From NCBI GenBank assembly GCA_029339505.1, contig JAQISU010000167.1, positions 1,626,501 through 1,690,500 on the forward strand: a DNA stretch of 64,000 nucleotides. The letters are read 5' to 3'. The stretch is from Unio delphinus (taxonomy: Eukaryota; Mollusca; Bivalvia; Unionida; Unionidae). The stretch's first letter is position 1, and each line of letters starts with the position of its first letter. The position numbers were made by a program, and so were the translations under genes. Shown here one piece after another: positions 11,810 to 24,599 of the stretch. The notes under the pieces are model-generated. The model did not search any database. It worked only from the letters and a program-made list of their open reading frames with translations, and was not told where the DNA came from.

Positions 11810-11975
11810 ACCAGAAAGATGCCATTACAGGTGTATTTGTGTGTAAGGTATTTGTGCAAACACCAAACAGCACTGGAAAATTGTTTATTTATCAATCCAT
11901 TCAAACTGTGTGCTTCCTTTGCCTTGATCATGTGGGAACAGTTTAAACTGGAACAACCTAATTTTGATTGAATGC
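11810..11975. repeat. Dispersed repeat, copy 1
   Basis: About 165 bp (containing ccattacaggtgtattt, ggtatttgt and catgggaacag-like blocks) is recognisably repeated in the same orientation at 62535-62700 in DNA2. The family is unknown. It directly abuts the 44-bp minisatellite. Confidence 0.55.
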
Positions 11976-12354
11976 ATATCAAAAGGGAATGGGGGATATT
12001 GGGATGGAAATTTATTTTCATATTGAAAGGGAATGGAGGATATTGGGATGGAAATTTATTTTCATATTGAAAGGGAACATGGAATATTGGGGTGGAAATT
12101 TATTTTCATATTGAAAGGGAACATGGAATATTGGGATGGAGATTTATTTTCATATTAAAAAGGAACATGGAATATTGGGGTTTTAAATTTATTTTCATAT
12201 TGAAAGGGAACATGGAATATTGGGGTGGAAATTTATGTTCATATTAAAATGGAATTGGGGATATTGGGATGGAAAAAAATTGGCATATTGAAAGGGAATG
12301 GAGGATACTGGGGTGGAAATTTATTTTCATATTCAAAGGGAACATGGAATATTG
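11975..12354. repeat. 44-bp minisatellite, about 8-9 copies
   Basis: The unit (gaaagggaacatggaatatt plus 24 bases ending in ttattttcatatt) is repeated with moderate divergence. The array is non-coding. Confidence 0.9.
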
Positions 12355-13034
12355 TGCTGCCCTACAGAGCTTCGTTCCCTCAGTTGTATACTATACCTGC
12401 TTGAATAAGACCTACTAGCATTTCTTCAAAGGTAAATATGAGTGACATCCCATTAGAAGTCAATGAGGTAAAATATCTATCTACAGTGCTAACTCAGATT
12501 CATCACAAAAAATAATGAAGCCCCAAAAAATAGGCCATAATTTGGTCTCAAGTTAAAGCAGATACATGTATAATACATTTATATGACATGTCTAAAATAA
12601 GCACCATTTCTGCATCATTTAATTGTCAAATTTCATTCCAAGCAGAGACCATTTGACCTTTAACTTTTGGGTTCTACATTGCAAGATAATGAAAACGTTT
12701 TATGACAGGCAAAGTGTCAACTGATCTATATAAATAATATAAAAATAACTTACATGGGCATATAAATCAAGCTAAAGGTTAATTATTTCCAGTTGTATGT
12801 GTCTGTGTACAACTCAGTACACACACTCTTACTAGTAGTATGTGAGTGTGAAGGTGTGCCTGTATTCTAATACTTGAATCAAGAATCTTGTGTTTCGGAT
12901 CAACATCAATGTCAATTACATTTTTAAAAAGCCTTTTATCAGTCTACTTGTTTAAATATATATTAAATCATTTTACAATCAAAATTTCAAAATTAATTTC
13001 AAATTTAAAACAATATGTCAAACTAAAAACATAA

Positions 13035-13560
13035 CTCTCCATGATTCCAAGTTGCCAACATACATTCCTATACATGGTTGATACCAAGTTGCCAACATAA
13101 CATACATTCCCATAAATATTTTTATACCAAGTTGCCAACATACATTTCCATAAATATTTGTATACCAAGCTGCCAACATACATTCCCATAAACGTTTATA
13201 CCCTTTGCCAAAATACATTCCCATACACTTTTTGTACCAAGTTGCCAACAAAATTCCCATACAGAATTTATACCAAGCTGCCAACATGCATTCCCATGCA
13301 CATTTTATCCCTAGTTGCCAACATTCATTCCCATACACGTTTTATACGAAGTTGCAAACATTATATTCGGATATGTTGATACGAATTCGCTACCATTACA
13401 TTTGGATATGTTGATACGAAGTTGCTAACATTACATTTGGATATGTTGACACGAAGTTTCTAACATTACATTCGGATTTGTTGATACGAAATTGCTAACA
13501 TTACATTCCCACACGTTTGATACTATAAAAAAATAAGCTGCCAGCATACAGCATTCACAT
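13035..13560. repeat. Degenerate ~37-bp minisatellite, about 14 units
   Basis: Units built on ttgccaacatacattcccat with a variable gttttatacca joint are repeated with strong divergence. From about 13370 the unit shifts to a tttggatatgttgatacga variant, so two subfamilies lie side by side. Short frames on both strands here are repeat artefacts. Confidence 0.85.
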
Positions 13561-13985
13561 ATGTATGATACACGATTGCCTGCATCCCTTCCCATAATGT
13601 TTCACACTCAGCTGCCAAGTTACAAATTAATTATTCCATATGCCTTGCATTATTTCAATGTTTGTACTGTTTGGTTCCCAAGGGTCAAATAAAGTTCACG
13701 TCATTGCACCAATGGTTACATATTGACACCACCATCTGTCGCCTGTGGAATCAGGGTCACGTTGACCCTAGTATTTGTCTGAACTCCGCACGAGATTTGT
13801 GCATAATTGAAATATACAATTTGGCATTTAATTGATGTATTCCTATTTTTTTTAAAAAGACAGGGCACGTCATAGACGTTGCGTTTGAAAGTAATAGTAT
13901 ACATATTATTAACGATAAGTTCTTTTAGAAAACATAATGCTGTACGAAATCCTGACCTACACACAGACTGGAGAAGAATTCTTAC

Positions 13986-14024
13986 CTTAATAGGTCGTAC
14001 TCTTATCTCGACAGGCTCTCCCAT
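13986..14024 (-). CDS. Claudin/TMEM47-like membrane protein, exon 1 (start codon)
   Basis: The minus-strand ATG at 14022-14024 opens a 13-codon segment, MGEPVEIRVRPIK, ending exactly at a consensus donor (AAG|GTAAGA). It is phase 0 and joins the phase-0 acceptor of exon 2 at 7912, so that a short cytoplasmic, basic N-terminus leads directly into helix 1. This is the usual claudin-family arrangement. Start choice rests on the first in-frame ATG before a good donor. A longer open frame that reads through the donor (13716-14048) is rejected. The 5' UTR probably occupies about 14025-14280, but no promoter element is obvious. Confidence 0.65.
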
Positions 14025-14319
14025 TTTCACGTTTTGCGTGACATTCAAATGCAGTTCCTATGATTTTGTATTCCTAACACGAGCTGGGGAACACTGCACG
14101 TAGCGAAACAAGTTCACACATAATACATGTCCACATCCATGCTGCGTAGCTAACACAACATATCCAATAATCTATCATCTTCCTCTCGCCAGTCTGGCAA
14201 CAGTAAAGCAAGGGAAGCAACTCATCTCTTCGCCCATATCTTTCAGCTCGTGCATCGTTCACTGCAGCAAAGCTAGAGGAAAAATAGTTATTTGCCCAAT
14301 GCAGCTGTAATTGTAATGC

Positions 14320-14321
<2 letters not shown>

Positions 14322-14382
<61 letters not shown>
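14322..14382. repeat. (GA)n microsatellite
   Basis: About 30 GA units with one interruption near the right end lie just upstream of the claudin-like 5' region. Open frames across it are artefacts. Confidence 0.97.
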
Positions 14383-15905
14383 TATGTAAAAAAAAAATAA
14401 TAACTTTGGCCGTTAATTTTGATAACCTGGTGCAAATCCATCTTAAATATTCAACCGTTGATTCAACTGTCCCATAGATACCACTACGTATTGCATTATT
14501 CAATGCAAATCAGTAGGACCATCGATAAAGCATGCACAAATAGTTCATTTTATCAATGACCAGAATATTGACGTCTTCTTCCTGACAAAAACAGGCTAAA
14601 AATATAGGCGATGAGCCCAAGTGCGCGGATTTAATACCCACCACTTACTCCATCAAATCGTTCCCCCGCCACTCGCGCGGAGGTGGAATTGCTGTCACCA
14701 CAAAGAATTCTATGATAAAATGCCTTAAGTACAACACAACCTTCAATTTCTGCCACACATCGTTTGAACTAGTCCAAACAACTCTCACACAGGAACAAAG
14801 GTCAGTCCATTTTTTTTCTGCCCCTACTGCTCTCCTCCTAGTAGAAAAAAACAAGCTGGCTTAATCTCTCTTTTTGGAGCAGTTTCCGAATCTCCTGGAG
14901 TATGGAAATTCGATAGGTGGCCAACTAATTATTCTTGGAGATTTCAACTTTCATTTTGACTGTCCTTGAAACCCATACACGTCAAAATTCCTAGATTACA
15001 TTCATGATTTAAACCGTAAACAGGCAGTTAACCAACCCACCCATAAATATGGTCACATTTTAGACTGGATTCTTCATTAACCTGATGATAATATTCTGCG
15101 ATCCACCTTTGTATCCCACGAACTTTCAGCAGATCACCTCTGCATCATATGCCATCTCGACGTATGAGTCCCTAACCCTCCACCTTTATTTGCTACGAAG
15201 AGAAACCTCCGTATGATAAATAGAACCAAATTAATGCATGACATCAAAGAAAACCAAACAACTTTCTTACCTCCTACCGCAGAACATCTCGATTACTTCC
15301 TGCGTTCATTGCTTGAAAACATGTCTCAGCCAACAAGTGCAGAGTATCAATTAAAAAGTGTTCTCCGTGGTATAGTAGTGACCAGCTTCAAGCTGCTAAA
15401 ATACACCGCCGTAACGCGGAGAGGCTTTGGCTTTCCACCAGATTCATTGTTCATAAGCAAAGCTATGAAGCCGCTAAGACGAACGTCACAAACAAAGTAC
15501 ATTTAGCCAAATTATACCACTGAAATATATACATCACGGAGAGTTCCAGCTGCAAAGAACTCTTCTAGATAAAACTTAATGTCCGGGAACAAATATACAC
15601 CACTTCCAACTACCTTCTTTCCAGTAGACCTTTCGGAACTATTTGTAAATTTCTTCCGTGACAAAGTACAAGCAATTAGAGATACGCTTAACAAGACAAT
15701 TTCAATTGAATCGTCGTCACCATACAGTTACGATACAGATATTCAACGACAACCATTAGGAACATTTGAACCTGTGTCTATGAATTTATTTAGTACGGGC
15801 AATCGTGATGAAGAGTGCATAAAATTCATGTGAACTTGATCCAGTTCCAACATCATTGCAGCTTCAGTGCTTAGACCCAATATCGTCTTCGCTAACTGAA
15901 GTTAT

Positions 15906-15909
<4 letters not shown>

Positions 15910-15974
<65 letters not shown>
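15910..15974. repeat. (CT)n microsatellite inside LINE copy 2
   Basis: About 32 CT units interrupt the reverse transcriptase reading frame of the surrounding LINE. Confidence 0.97.
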
Positions 15975-15977
<3 letters not shown>

Positions 15978-17199
15978 CTTGGAATTCAATGTATTTGGCA
16001 TTCACAGTACAGCCTTACAGTGGTTCAAGTCATACTTAGTCAACAGGACACAAATTGTATCTGCAAATGGATGGAATACACTAAAGTCATGTTAATCTAT
16101 ATTGGGGTGTTTCACAGGGGTCTGTATTTGGACCTCATTCTATACACTCAGCCGCTCTCAAGTGTCATGGATCATCACCCAGTCTCTCACCAATTGTACG
16201 CTGATGACACGCAAATATACAAGTCTAGCCACCCAAATGAAGTTGATGCTACCATCCATAGATTAGAGAGATGCATTTCTGATGTGAAATCATGGATGAC
16301 ATGTAACAAGCTGCAGATGAATGATGATAAAACTGAGGCCATTCTGATCACAACATAAAGACTTTCTCATTCACATCATTTACCTCAAACAATAAATATC
16401 AGCAACACCAACATTAAATTTACATTCACTACGAAACCTAGGTGTTACTCTACAAATTGCACCAACATGTCATGGACATATGCAAGGCTACTTATCTTGA
16501 GCTGAGACGCATCAGCTCCATTCGCAAATATCTTTCAATTGATGCCACTAAAACACTTGTGTGTTCATTAGTACTTTCAAGGCTGGACTGTTGTAACTCA
16601 ATTATGTCTGGTTCGTTTCAATATATACTCCTGAAACTTCATAAAGTTCAAAACACAGGTGCACGGATCAGCTTTAGAGTACCACGATCAGAACACACCT
16701 CCCCACTGCTCTGTACCCTACAATGGCTATCCATTCGATCCAGAATCAAACACAAAATGTGTTCTGTGCTACGTTTCACTGACGGACTCCAGTCCAACAT
16801 ACCTATCTATCCTCACCCATGTGTACACACCAGCAAGTTCCTTACGCTCCTCTTCTGACAATCGTGTACTCACTGTTCCCACTATGAAAACGAAGTAATA
16901 AGGACAATGCTCTTTTGCATACCAGGGTCCGCAACGTGGAACGAATTACCCATTGAAATTAGACACAAAGATACAGTGATCCCTTTCAAGAGTGCTCTTA
17001 AAACTCGCCCTTTTCGACTGCAAGAACAAACTTAAAGACCTAATAATGTTTCCTACCTTAAATATGTTCAGCATGTTTTTATGTTTTCTAGTTTCATATG
17101 GGGGTGTGGGGATTTTTTTGTTTGTTGTTGTTGTAGTCATATCATTATAAATGTTGTAAAGCACTTAGAGCTTCTAAAGATTAAGCGCTATTCAAAGTC

Positions 17200-17202
<3 letters not shown>

Positions 17203-17256
<54 letters not shown>
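17203..17256 (+). repeat. (ATT)n tail of LINE copy 2
   Basis: A run of (ATT) directly follows the conserved LINE 3' end (ttaagcgctattcaaagtcc). The other two LINE copies have shorter versions at 453-471 and 33558-33569, so the microsatellite derives from the element's tail. Confidence 0.9.
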
Positions 17257-18738
<1,482 letters not shown>

Positions 18739-19615
18739 ATGGATTTCAGTGACGATGATGAGAACAAACTGCAAATTCAAATTAGAAGATTCAAGAAAGC
18801 ACAGGGAGAAAAGTTTGACTTGGAAAATGTGCTCGATGGCGAGACGTACAAACTGCTAAAAGACCATGCTAGTGTTGTTCCGTGCCCTGTTGAATTACTT
18901 TATTTTCCTTTCCTTTCTGCAGTAACATCGTGTTTTTCAGCTGATACTCAAATTGTGGTACATTGCGAGTGGACAGAAAAACCCGTGCTGTATTGTTTAA
19001 TTGGAGCAAGGCGTGGTGAGAGGAAAACAAGATCTTTAAACACCATTAAAGCAGCGGTGAGGAACATTGATCAGGAAATCCAGGCACTTAAGAGAGCTTC
19101 AGCAAAAGACGAGCAATTGTCAGGGAAAGTTATGAAGGACAGTCTTCTTATCAACGAGGATGATTTAAAAGAAGACAACTTAAAGGACATATTGTATTCT
19201 ATTAGTAGTCAAAGACAATGTCGAGTTGTGCTAATGGATGACTTCAGAGTTAATTTTGGTAGCAATGACCATTTTCCGCAGCATATCTCGCTAAATGACT
19301 TTAAAAATCATTATGATGGGACGACGGATTCTTCATATGATCCACGTGAGTTATCTTTTCGAGATTGCAACGTAAGTTTTACCGCCATGTTGCAGGCGAC
19401 AGATCTCGTCTTTATTTGTCAGCATCCGGACCCTGGAGGACTACTTGACCGCTCCCTAGTAATCTGCGCCCCAGAATATTCAAGTCCGACACACCTAATT
19501 AGTGGACAGACTTCGACCACCACGCTTCATACAGTGTTGTCTGCTATCAGGAATGTCCACAAGGTGCAAAAGGTCACCTACACCTTTAGTAAGAATGGAC
19601 AAGAGCAGCTGTCAA

Positions 19616-19616
<1 letters not shown>
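18739..19616 (+). CDS. DUF3987-like protein, exon 1 (residues 1-292)
   Basis: Starting at ATG 18739, this exon encodes an acidic N-terminus and then a domain that resembles the DUF3987 P-loop family, known mostly from bacterial and phage primase/helicase-type proteins. Visible landmarks are LIGARRGERKTRS (residues 87-99) where a Walker A motif is expected, RVVLMDD (162-168) as a Walker-B-like strand, and PGGLLDRSLVICAP (232-245), the conserved loop before the domain's end. The P-loop is degenerate: the Lys-Thr pair is kept but the glycine before Lys is Arg and the first glycine position is Ala. The exon ends in AG|GTAATA, phase 2. Nuclease or helicase activity cannot be claimed. Family assignment comes from pattern memory and needs a profile search. 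Confidence 0.75.
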
Positions 19617-19662
<46 letters not shown>

Positions 19663-20914
19663 TTACCATTACTGCTGAATCAACAGTTAAGGGACTTTAT
19701 GGCAACCTTATGCACTCTCAAATGTATGTACGCATGCGCGAAATGTCCTTTCCGTCGTTGTACCACCCACCCACCTTATTTTATTTTCCCCTTAGACAAA
19801 CATGAGAACAGCCGTAGAAGTCGTAGCAAAACCACAGTACAAGAATTTTAAAACAATAAAAGTAGAATTTTTGTTTGTGTTCAGTGTCGTTACAACTCCG
19901 CTTCAGTTGCCAGTCACAATCCATCATTTATTGCACTACGTGTCAATTTATCGATCTCGAACTAGATATGGCCTTCCCACGGAGGATCAGAAAAAAAAAC
20001 AGACATCTTATCGAAAAACGACGAGGAGTTGCGATTAATAGAGAATAAATTAGGTATGCAATTGGGTACGTGAGGCCGGGATAGTGGGATGGGATGGGAT
20101 GGGGGTGGGGTGGGGGTTGTATATTGTATGGTACACTTTTTCGTTACATCACGCGGATAAAGTTATCATTAGGAAACCATTATTTCGTGTGAAAGGAAAC
20201 GTTATTTTGATTTAGCAAAGTTTGAGAGTAGGGGAGAATATACTACTTAGCCTTTTAATTTATCGACGGTTTACTTTTGCAGTATCTACAGTCATGCACA
20301 TTTTAGCGAAAATGAAGCTTTTACAACAGTTAAGGACAGCAGATTCTGTTAAACGCTGATAATATCCTTACAACATTAGCGAAATTGAAACATAAAAATG
20401 TCGTAAAACTGGATGCGCGAAACTTTGTTGCTGCGATAGTAACTCGCTATGCAGTAAAGGTACAAGTTGCAATTACACGGATGTACATGCATCAGCTATT
20501 GACGTTGTTTCAGTTTCTCTGAAGTCGCACTATGACAAATCCTATCAAAGAGGGAACACAAAATAAAGGGAAAATAGTATGAACATGTAAATGCAACACA
20601 TACACACAAAATGTGAAAAGGGTAAGAAAACTCACATGTTTTAATCTCATTTTTTTCAAATTGTATTTCTACCAGCTATCACGCGTGTCTATGGAAGCCA
20701 ACTAAGATACTATGGTGTGGGGAGAAACATTTACAAACTGAGGTGTTGATCCCATTACATCATGTTTCACGGTCACAAGAGTGCATCTAAGGGGGTGGGG
20801 GTGTACATTTGGGTGTATGTTGCCTGTGTTTTGTTTTGATGGCTTTTACGGAACTGTAAACACATTATTGGCTATATCATGCAGAGTAAATAGGAGCTAA
20901 CTACTTTACGCAAG

Positions 20915-21002
20915 GAAACGCCGAGGCACCCAAGTTGAATTAGCTTAAGAGTATCGAACCTCCGATAATTTAATTACGACACTCTACCAACCGCGGCTCC
21001 TT
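20915..21002 (-). mobile_element. Fragment of a third tRNA-derived SINE family
   Basis: On the minus strand, ggagccgcggttggtagagt (A-box-like) is followed by ggttcgatact (B-box-like) and then tgggtgcctcgg. The spacing is tRNA-like, but the cloverleaf arms do not pair properly, so this is a SINE head and not a tRNA gene. Confidence 0.4.
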
Positions 21003-22363
21003 ATATTTGTTTAGTTGTACATGTTTTTGAAGATATCAAGTGTCAGTGAAATGAGATCTGAAAATTAAAAAGAAATCTATCACTATACTAACCCAATAAT
21101 ATTTGTTATCAAAGTACATTCGAAGGCGGGCGGAGTTTGTCTGAGGGCAGACGTCAGTTTTTTTTTCGAGAAGGTAATTAAGTTATAGTCAGCAGATTTT
21201 AATGCAACTGACTGTGTTTCCCTTATCGATTTTATGAGCCACGCCAAAAGGTGTCTACTATCAGACAAGTAAATAATAGAGAAATCCATTAGGTTAATTT
21301 TGTCATTTCTATAACTTCACTTACCAAACCATTCAGAACACTCGTTTATTTAAAAACTATTTATTTAAATCGTGCGAAACATTTAATAAAAACTTGAGTT
21401 GTGTAATAACAGATCATTCCATAGAACAGTAAGTTCCATGGCTTTGCTTTTCTGATATGATACCCCCCCCCCTCCGAAAAAAAACCAAAAAAAACCCCCA
21501 AAAACCAACAATATCGTTTTCTGTTGTTTTTTTTTTGGCGTCGTCCATGGGTATTGAATAAAGAAATTAATGGGTTAATAAATTATGATTCCAGTACCTT
21601 CACAATGTACACTACAAAGATTCTTTGACATACCAGACATGAGTGTGATTGGACGTATTTAAAAAACATAGACCAATCAGAACCTAGACTACTCGTATTT
21701 CAGTGCATACTCGTACAGGAACAAGGAATTCTCACCCATGTTTTTTTTTTTTAACCCTAACGTATTAGTCCAATCGTTTCAGCCATTGTGTCCACGCGCT
21801 AGGAAGTAGTTGCAAAGAGAAGAAAACCCTGTTGTCTTACGCTGTGCTGTCGGTATGTTATAAAACCAAGCAACGACAATGCCCAGATATATACCACAAA
21901 AAATTCACTCATAAAAAATGTTGGACTCACCATACAAAACTTTTTTCGAGAGAGACAGACACACGCACACAAAGTTGATCTATTTGGTATTATGCTAGAA
22001 ACTACACATACCATGGGGAATTTTATCCTACCTGTAACATAGTAAATTTTCATGTCAGTGTCATTAAATGTAAATATAGGCATCTAATTAGATACTTGGT
22101 GTGAAACGAATTAGGTACTTAAGCTTGATTTAATGACACTTAACCAGAAAGTTTACTGATAAAATTCGCAATGTTGTATGAAACGAACTACAGCAGAAAC
22201 CATTCCAGGCGTACACAGTACACAAACAAACGGGTTCTCTCAAGAGCATCTGCGAAGCCGGCAACAACCAGAAATGCGTCAGGCCTGCATTCTTCAAACT
22301 TTATCAAACACCTACAACCAGCCCCAGTTGAATCAAACAGTGTAGAGAAATACAAATTCATGC

Positions 22364-22609
22364 GGGGGCCCCGAGTGGCCGAGTGGTCAAAAGCGCTGTC
22401 CGTTACAGACCACTGCCATCTCACCTCTGCGTGTGTTCAAGTCTAAGGTTCGGCAAATGTAGTTATGTGAGAAGCTTGCCAGTAGCTTCTCGTGGGTCGG
22501 TGGTTCTTTCCGGGGTTTGTCCGGTTTCTTCCTCCACCATTAATACTGGCCGCCATGTATAGCCTATATTGTGCGAAAAAATGGTGTTAAACCATAAAAA
22601 CAAAACAAA
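22364..22609 (+). mobile_element. tRNA-derived SINE, family A, with perfect 12-bp target duplication
   Basis: This is the best-preserved copy. The A box TGGCCGAGTGGTC lies at 22376-22388 and the B box gtgttcaagtct at 22433-22444. Next come the conserved body (cgtgggtcggtggttcttt, cctccaccattaatactgg) and a (CAAAA)n-like tail. The 12-mer ACAAATTCATGC occurs immediately before (22352-22363) and after (22610-22621), proving recent insertion by target-primed reverse transcription. The body resembles SINE tails common in molluscs; this relation is from memory. Confidence 0.92.
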
Positions 22610-23095
22610 ACAAATTCATGCAATTACAATTCAGTGTGGTTCATTCATCTGTCCACACGCTATTCCTCCTGATTTCAATGTTGCGTATAATTGAACCAGG
22701 TATATTAACATATTCCATGTTTCAAGGACAGAAAATATAAATTTCTAAGAATATCATGAATTAGAAATCTCCTCAGTCATTTAATATTTCGTTAGATCTT
22801 TGTACTTTTATCGTACCTTTGCCTGCCATAGAATATTTTCAAATTAGTACTGATAAGTTATAAAGGATGATAATTGCTTATTCTTTTCATATGACATCCA
22901 TCAGTTAAATGTAATGATAGAGTAATAATATCCCATTCCTGGGCACCATATTGCCTTCATTAACATGTACCTATTTATGTGCGTTTGGTCGTTTACAAAC
23001 ATAAAAGCACGTGGCTCGAAATGTTCGTGTTCAAGCACTTACAACACGTAACAATTATAACGTTTTTCTCAACTATTTCATTTTCAAAGACACAC

Positions 23096-23213
<118 letters not shown>

Positions 23214-23218
23214 ATCAA

Positions 23219-24022
23219 TCAATCCTCTCTGCGCCGTCCGGTGCTTGAGGCAACAGCAAGGGAGCAACATTTCGGTCTGTCGGCAGCTATTGCTGGGGCG
23301 GTCTGAAGGGTGAGACCAGTGGTCTTAAGGTCTCTCTCTACGGTTCGTCGCCAGGTCTCTTTGTGTCTGCCACGGTTACTTTTCCCCTGTGGGGTCCGTA
23401 TCAGTGCCACCCTTGGTAGTGAGTCAGGGGGCATTCTGCAGACATGGCCGAGCCATCTCCATCGCCGAGTTGCAATGATTTCAGAGATGGTGCTTGCACC
23501 TGCTCTGTACCGAAGTTCCTTTTTTGAGATCATGTTTGGCCAGAAGATCCTCATGATGCGTCGCAGTCATTTGGTTTGAAACACTTGGAGCTTGTGTTCT
23601 ATGTTCGCAGTGGACTTCCAACACTCTGAACCGTACAAAAGGACGCTCAACACGTTGCTCTTGAAGATACGGATCTTCGTGTGGACGCTGAGGTTTCTTG
23701 TCTTCCATATGGGTTTCAGCATTGCGAAGGTCTGGTTGGCCTTGCTGATTCTTGCGACGACTTCCCTTGTGCAGTCTCCATCCGTGGCGAACTTACTGCC
23801 CAGGTAAGTGAAATCATCTAGTTCTTGCAGGGGTTGGTCGTTGATAGTGACTGGGTTGCCCACTCTAGTATTCTTCCTCAAGACCTTTGTCTTCCCTATG
23901 TTGACTCGAAGACCTATGGTGCTTGCTGTCTGTACCAACTGTTGTGTCTTCTGTTGAATATCCTGATGCCTGCTTGCCAGCAACCCGATGTCGTCGGCAC
24001 TACTAGTGAACCATGACATCAT
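23219..24022 (-). mobile_element. LINE fragment: reverse transcriptase C-terminal half
   Basis: Two overlapping minus frames (24022-23567 and 23554-23219) encode the RT catalytic ADDIGLLASRHQDIQ, the thumb region ELDDFTYLGSKF, LLYGSECWK, and a C-terminal RRWRWLGHVCRMPPDSLPR followed by RGRHKETWRRTVERDL. This layout belongs to the 'endonuclease-reverse transcriptase' LINEs (RTE- or Nimb/Daphne-like) common in invertebrates. It is a different family from copies 1-3 and from the fragment at 26860. The two frames are offset by one frameshift. The 5' part is missing, as is usual for 5'-truncated insertions. Confidence 0.85.
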
Positions 24023-24287
24023 GGAAATTTACTAACACTTAATGACGTTTGCTCCTAGTAATTGGCTAATTATCTCGGGCTCAGGAATATTTCCATTGCG
24101 TCGATTTCTAATAATCAAATAAATAATAACACAAATTTGACAATTGCTTAAAACAGAGCGCTATAACTAAATGCGCATACTCCAAATGTATTTCATTATT
24201 TTCGAAATTTTTCTGTGATATTTATGTTACGCTTAGCAGCGTTATTCCCGTTGCCTGTGACATGCATGATACTTCTTACGCAATGCA

Positions 24288-24599
24288 TTGTTCCTCGATC
24301 TTTTCGAGGAAAGAAAAATCGGAGGAGTGGACCAGCCCCCCAGCATGTCAGCACATGATGGTGGTCACCTGGTCTTTAGTTCTCAAATGACCGACACGCG
24401 CACCGCGGCCATGGCCGCCATCCTCCCCGTCAGAGAAAATGACCTGGTTCTGAGAACTTTACTATGTGGCTTCATTCAAGATGAGCGATCAATACAATAC
24501 ATTTTTGACGTCGTAAATCAAAGTGACAACAGGATTCTCATGTTATTTATTAGTCAAACCCCCTCCAGCGTCCTTACTGGCCTCTACCGACCAGCCTGA
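24288..24599 (+). CDS. Unrecognised open frame in the intron (103 codons)
   Basis: This is a 312-bp frame whose first half (24290-24480) is more GC-rich than the surrounding intron and reads like coding sequence (RTAAMAAILPVRENDLVLR). It may be a transposon exon or a cryptic exon of the host gene. It has no similarity that I recognise, and no clear splice sites frame it. It may be chance. Confidence 0.2.
   Translation: MFLDLFEERKIGGVDQPPSMSAHDGGHLVFSSQMTDTRTAAMAAILPVRENDLVLRTLLCGFIQDERSIQYIFDVVNQSDNRILMLFISQTPSSVLTGLYRPA

Larger units (their letters stand above)
7913..13985 (-). other. Intron 1 of the claudin-like gene (6.07 kb), repeat-rich
   Basis: The intron lies between a GTAAGA donor (13980-13985) and a TTTTAG acceptor (7913-7918), both read on the minus strand. 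It holds three minisatellites (8557-9155, 11975-12354, 13035-13560), a SINE in a local duplication (9645-10065), a (GAA)n run at about 9507-9533, a foldback repeat (10855-11035) and one dispersed repeat (11810-11975). The parts 9160-9640, 10070-10850, 11040-11800 and 12360-13030 hold nothing I recognise. Confidence 0.65.
14590..17256 (+). mobile_element. CR1/L2-like LINE copy 2, with endonuclease and reverse transcriptase
   Basis: This is the longest LINE copy. The region 14620-15190 holds an apurinic-type endonuclease remnant including IILGDFNFHFDCP (about 14930-14970). The region 15200-16360 holds reverse transcriptase pieces, with the catalytic LYADDTQIY at about 16195-16221. The region 16442-16900 encodes the C-terminal domain shared with copies 1 and 3. 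A (CT)32 run (15910-15974) lies inside the RT. The 3' UTR ends in (ATT)18 at 17203-17256. Frames are broken at many points, so the copy is inactive. Clade placement is by motif style and tail. Confidence 0.85.

Noticed and set aside
13716..14048. 110-residue minus-strand frame
   Set aside because: It reads through the consensus donor after MGEPVEIRVRPIK; only the first part is interpreted as exon 1 of the claudin-like gene.
22171..22446. 91-residue open frame before and over the SINE at 22364
   Set aside because: Its C-terminal third is the SINE tRNA head; the rest has no recognisable content.
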